A stretch of DNA of 41,734 nt, taken from Amphimedon queenslandica (lineage: Eukaryota > Porifera > Demospongiae > Haplosclerida > Niphatidae). Shown in pieces: positions 37,680 to 41,734 of the stretch (its first letter is position 1; every line of letters starts with the position of its first letter). A program made the translations under genes and the position numbers. The stretch covers positions 41,083-82,816 of the forward strand of contig NW_003546370.1 in NCBI RefSeq assembly GCF_000090795.2, given 5' to 3'. The notes under the pieces were generated by a model that was not told the origin of the DNA, ran no database searches, and saw only the letters and a program-made list of their open reading frames with translations.

Positions 37680-38164
37680 CTGTGTAACATCAGCACTGAG
37701 ATGTAAGCATAGACCAATAGTGCATGTACATAATGTACATCATGTAATCATGAGCTAAAAACTGTTGCATTTAGTTATTTTTGAAATATAGTGTACATGT
37801 ATAGTATATTCTTTTCATTGACATATTGGGTACGTACATGTACTTGATATCAAATTCATAATGCAAACTGTATTTTCTCTTCTTCTTTCCTGTAGATTAT
37901 GATCCCATCATAAAGAAACACAAATGCACCAATCCTTACATCACTTCACTAACATGTACACAGTCCCAGCTACTGATTGGTACCTCTACTGGTGTCCTTA
38001 TTACACTATCGCTAGTGGGAGGAGCTAACACTCATCAACTCCACCCACTAATCAGAGGTCACATTGATAGAGTGAGTACCCTTGTATCAGTTCCACCCAC
38101 ACACACTAATAGTAGTTATCAAGTGTTCATAAGTGGTGGCCATGGGTTAATTGGAGGATATTAA

Positions 38165-38407
38165 TAAAGCAAGAGCTTGTGATGATGTATCAGAGACCGA
38201 GGGGTGTCTTTTCTTTTGGTATTTATCGTCTACTAAGAATCAACAGCTGCACTGACTGACTGTCACATGACTATCACATGATTAATAGAATTTTATTGTT
38301 TGTGTATGTTTTAAGATTAGCATGACATTATAAATAGAATTTGTGTATCATTAATAATTATTATTAAAAATTAAAACTTCACGTCTGCAGCAACTTGCAG
38401 AAAATAA
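38165..38407. other. Convergent 3' interval
   Basis: Separates the RhoGEF remnant (plus) from the Death/LRR gene (minus). A minus-strand AATAAA at about 38292-38297 is a plausible polyadenylation signal for the minus gene. Nothing else is seen. Confidence 0.5.
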
Positions 38408-41400
38408 TTAATATGTTTCTAATTTTAATATGTCTCTAATTTGCTCATAATAAGTTACAGTAGCACAAGTTTTTTCATGTCGTTTGTCTAGCCCAAGTTC
38501 ATCAAGTGTATTTTTGGTTTTGAGTGATTCCATTAGTATCATTACTCCATCATTACCAATGTTAGTATTGTGGAGGTAAAGACAATTGAGTGTGTTGTTA
38601 TTGAGTAAAAGATTAGCCAGTGACTGAGCACAAGTTGAAGTAATGCCAGGATTTTTGCTAAGGACTAAGTTTTTTAATGTTTGATTATCTTGAAGTGATT
38701 GTGCTAGTGCAATGACCCCACTGTCATCAATTGAACTAGTAGATAGAGCTAGAATTGTTAACGATTTGTTGGTTGATAGTTGAGAAGAGAATGAGAGAAT
38801 ATCAGCACGTGATAAGAATGAGGACTGTATAAAAAGTCCTTTTATTGTTATTCTCCCCAATATAGTTGGTATTAGCAACTTGATATCCTCACACTTACTG
38901 AATGTCATTATTTTATGTTTTTCCTCCAGTTTACTGATTACCTCCATGAATTGATCTACTGATGGTTTAGTCAATTGCACACCAAACTGACTCCATGCCA
39001 CATCTCCATCCTCTAATAACACACAAACACACACATTATAGTTAGTCAATGCTATAGGTACATGTACATGTAGAATGGTATTGATGGTACAGTAGTTTAA
39101 TGTATGATACATACTGTTATTGTTCTTTGTTTCTTTCTTTTTCTTGAAAAGTTTTTCTTTCAGTGATGAAATTTCTTCCTTCAGTTCATTAATCACTTCT
39201 TCCTTTTGAACTATTATTATAATTATATTAAAAACTATAAAACTAAAATCACACCAATAATGCATTGACTCTCTCGAAAATCTTTTCTTAATGCTTCCAA
39301 TTCATTTTTAATGTTTCCTAATAATTCTTCCTTGACTGTTGCTAACTCTGTTTAAGTAGCTATTATGTACAATATACACAGATATATATCTCTTACTCAT
39401 CAACATTGTATCTTCATCTCTTAAAGCAGCTTTCAAATCATTAATCTGTGCTAGCAAATCTGCTCCCTCTGCATTCTCACTCAGTGCCTGTATACAATAA
39501 GAAAAAATAAATAAAAATTGAAAATTAAAACTTTGTAATTATTACTTGAGTAGCATGCCATACAGTACAGTTGCCAAGTATAAATTCCTTCAATCCTTTC
39601 CTTTGCAGTATCTCTATGTTACCAAGGACAGTCATTATCAGTGAGCCAGTGTACTCAGCAGGACAATAGCAGGTCACCACAACTGATTGACCAGGACCAA
39701 CTTTATCAACCTGTAAGCAGTATTTAAATCTATTAAGTGGCTCTAACTCAAACAGACCATCATTGATATCTTGCAGTGTGCATTCATCAGGATTCCAATT
39801 GAACACAAATACGACGGTTTCACATAAAAGATGAGACGGAGTAGCAACTGCTTGTAGCTCCTCACCAAGGCAAAGACTCACTGATACTGAATTGCTGAAA
39901 TCCTTAGCTTCCTCTTTGAATGACTCAATGATTGGTATAGCATCTTTTATGTTGAATTCAGAAGCTAAATCTTCAAGGGGACTAATGTTCATGATATTGC
40001 ACTTCCTCTTCAGTACATCCAATACTTCGCCAATGGTCGTATTATCAGACAGCTGAGGCTTCAGATCAGAAAAACAGTCACTAATCAATTCCTTCACTTC
40101 ATTGATATCCAGAACATTTTTCTTGCTTTTAAAAATACGCCGGACTCGAAAAAATGTAGAGCCTAACTTTGATCTCATTTTTTCAAACTCTTTCTTCATG
40201 TTACGAGGGAAAAGAATTTTATGATTTCCATGTTTGTCCACTTCATAGTCATCAAGTGATGAACCTGTTAATTATAGAAATAAAGAATTATTATGCTGTA
40301 CATACTTTCTGAACTAGTAGACATTGGCTTTTGTTGAGAATCTCTATTTCTTTCTGTCAAAAATATTTCATTCTCTGGAACATCATCATCATCATAGTTG
40401 AAATGCTTTCCTAAAAACATATGCTTTTAATTTCAGTGAGAAAAGCATAACTCACTGTATTCTTCAAAGATGGTATCTCCAATATGAGCAGTCTCTGAGA
40501 ACTTCCTCAATACAGTAACAAACGACTCCAGGTGTTTGTAATTGAAGTGAACAGCATCTCGTACAGCTTTGAGGAGAACTGCTCTACTGACAGAGACAGA
40601 ATCTCTGGTAGATATGATACAAGATAGAGCCTCATCAGATATAGCCTCTTCATGAAGCAACCTTGCCATACGAACTGGTTCAATAATTGACTGAGAGAGA
40701 GAACTGTAATTATTCCTCAATATATCACTAGCACGATTTTCATTACCACCTACTGCCTCTTGTGGTTGTACTACTGTACTATCATCCTCTTGAAGAATTT
40801 TCTCTTCTATTATAATCACATCCATAAAAATTCTACCAATATTCATGACTTACCATATTTGGTCATGATTTCCTGGGCTATATCTTTTGTTCCTTCAACA
40901 TCAGACAGCACTGTAGCAATATCTTTAAGTTTCCTGTAGTCATTAGACACTGTTTCTTGCATGGCAGTCAATAGAGTGGTCTTCTTGTCATCCAGTGACC
41001 TCCTCTGATCTATCCTCTCTATTTGATCCAGAGTAGCTTCACTTATACATCTCTTACAGTATAACAGTTGAGACACTTGTACAGGAGAGACAAGAGCTTT
41101 ACTCAATGATTGAATATTCCTTTGAAGAATAAGAACTTCCTCAGTAGATGGTGGTACATCTATAATAATAATAAAGATACCGGTAGATTATAACGGTTAG
41201 AACAGCATACTCAGACTAGCTTACAAATTGTTTGGTGTAATTCCCTCAGATGCATTTCATATTTATGAGCAAGTGTAATTTCTTCCACTGCATCCACTCT
41301 CATTGCTTCCAGAACTTGTCTCCTACTAGCAGTAGGAGTAGTTTCTAGCCATAGATCGAACATCTTTACTGTCTTGTGGGCGTCAGTGTGGCCAACGTGA

Positions 41401-41567
41401 GCTTCAATACTTTTTAATCGTTTCTGATCCAACTCAAGCATTGTACCAACAAGGTACCATTTATTGCTAACATTAATATGTTCAGTTAGCTCCTTTATAG
41501 TTGGAGTAGAGGACAAAAAAGCATCGAAAGAGATTTCCTTGTGTTGAGTAGCCATTACTTCAAACAT
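38408..41567 (-). CDS. Death domain / two CARD-like repeats / coiled coil / leucine-rich repeat protein
   Basis: Nine exons (41225-41567, 40854-41159, 40456-40806, 40306-40410, 39546-40264, 39397-39487, 39270-39347, 39115-39210, 38408-39012) join with consistent phases to 897 residues. Residues about 10-115 form a Death domain (NKWYLVGTMLELDQKRLKSI, then MFDLWLETTPTASRRQVLEA). Two related helical repeats of about 80 residues follow (VQVSQLLYCKRCISEATLDQ and VRMARLLHEEAISDEALSCI), with CARD-like spacing. An acidic linker follows, then a roughly 240-residue module of a type I recall from other sponge predictions, unassigned. A Glu/Lys-rich coiled coil and about four RI-type leucine-rich repeats (SLTILALSTSSIDDSGVIAL, TLKNLVLSKNPGI) end the protein. 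No NACHT domain is present. A role as a death-fold sensor or adaptor is inferred. The next in-frame ATG, at 41555 (MATQHKEIS), may be the real start. Confidence 0.82.
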
Positions 41568-41734
41568 AGATATTAGAGTAAATGAAAGGGATTGGAAACG
41601 GGGCGTAGCAACAGGAAAATGCGAGTTGATAGTACCGTAAATAACCTCTCTAATTACTCGTATGTAAAATTAAAAATGGCTGAAAGTTGAAGCAGGTAAG
41701 CATACTTCTTAGGTAGTTTTTAGTTGCATAAAGT
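41565..41734. mobile_element. Terminus of a transposon related to 24697-25425, running off the window
   Basis: From 41565 the sequence CATAGATATTAGAGTAAATG continues as 'aaagggattgg' and 'cggggcgtagcaacagg', matching the right terminus of the 24697-25425 element for about 55 bases before diverging. The other end is outside the window. The 5' flank of the Death/LRR gene therefore consists of transposon sequence. Confidence 0.65.

Larger units (their letters stand above)
35383..38164 (+). pseudogene. ARHGEF17: ARHGEF17/ARHGEF10-type RhoGEF, C-terminal propeller region only, inactivated
   Basis: Remnant exons lie at about 35383-35594, 35917-36124, 36300-36875, 36997-37702 (interrupted by a transposon) and 37896-38164. 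Recognisable pieces are a PH-domain end (FSSQKDRQDWEHTLHSL), EGNQWLWLGTEDGILHVLK, DYVWVGLSSGRIALF, PIKAIVSVGACKL followed in another frame by GNRIVGVNSETL, then YYDPIIKKHK, LLIGTSTGVLITL and FISGGHG. These follow the C-terminal beta-propeller of ARHGEF17 in order. Lesions: a frameshift with TGA at 35522 in an AC run, an in-frame TGA at 36491, shifts near 36640, 36832 and 37225, and a 400-base hAT-like insertion at 37280-37679. The DH domain, which activates Rho GTPases, is absent. Sequencing error could explain single shifts but not the set. AATAAA lies at 38163. Confidence 0.8.

Noticed and set aside
39013..39265. N-terminal part of the single-exon open frame 38408-39265 (hydrophobic MHYWCDFSF start)
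   Set aside because: It reads across two introns; splicing at 39012, 39115-39210 and 39270-39347 keeps phase and yields a continuous coiled coil joined to the LRR part.

Overview
The window looks like nuclear DNA of a demosponge, most likely Amphimedon queenslandica or a close relative. That is an inference from the AT-rich base composition, very short GT-AG introns (many of 45-60 bp), dense small inverted-repeat transposons, (TACATG)n hexamer tracts and the sponge-like Death/ankyrin/Roc gene repertoire. No species-diagnostic marker is present. All gene models were built by hand from splice sites, reading-frame continuity and remembered protein families; no search was run.

Layout. 1-12328 (minus): one very large gene of about 50 exons with ankyrin repeats, mostly one repeat per exon, followed by a Roc-type GTPase domain; it runs off the left edge. 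12615-19970 (plus): three tandem copies of a three-exon gene for a small two-membrane-segment protein resembling the CD225/dispanin (IFITM-like) family. The middle copy carries two transposon insertions that are absent from its sisters. 19971-21702: intergenic DNA with mini-transposons. 21703-26322 (minus): spermidine synthase in seven exons. 26461-34954 (plus): the first five exons of TMEM222, head-to-head with spermidine synthase. Its 7.8-kb first intron contains an intronless TRIM-NHL gene (28975-31014, minus) and two exons that look like a broken piece of PRPF4B. 35383-38164 (plus): the C-terminal part of an ARHGEF17/ARHGEF10-type RhoGEF, decayed by stops, frameshifts and a hAT-like insertion inside an exon. 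38408-41567 (minus): a nine-exon gene for an 897-residue Death domain, two CARD-like repeats, coiled coil and leucine-rich repeat protein.

How the parts relate. Several genes belong to families used elsewhere in innate immunity or cell-death signalling (ankyrin-Roc, dispanin-like, TRIM, Death/CARD/LRR), but nothing in the DNA shows that they act together. The strongest structural observations are the one-repeat-per-exon ankyrin gene, the dispanin array with empty-site controls for two transposons, the Death/CARD-like/LRR gene without a NACHT domain, and the join at about 34.95-35.38 kb. At that join TMEM222 loses its 3' end and the RhoGEF lacks its 5' end, so it is either a rearrangement or an assembly misjoin.
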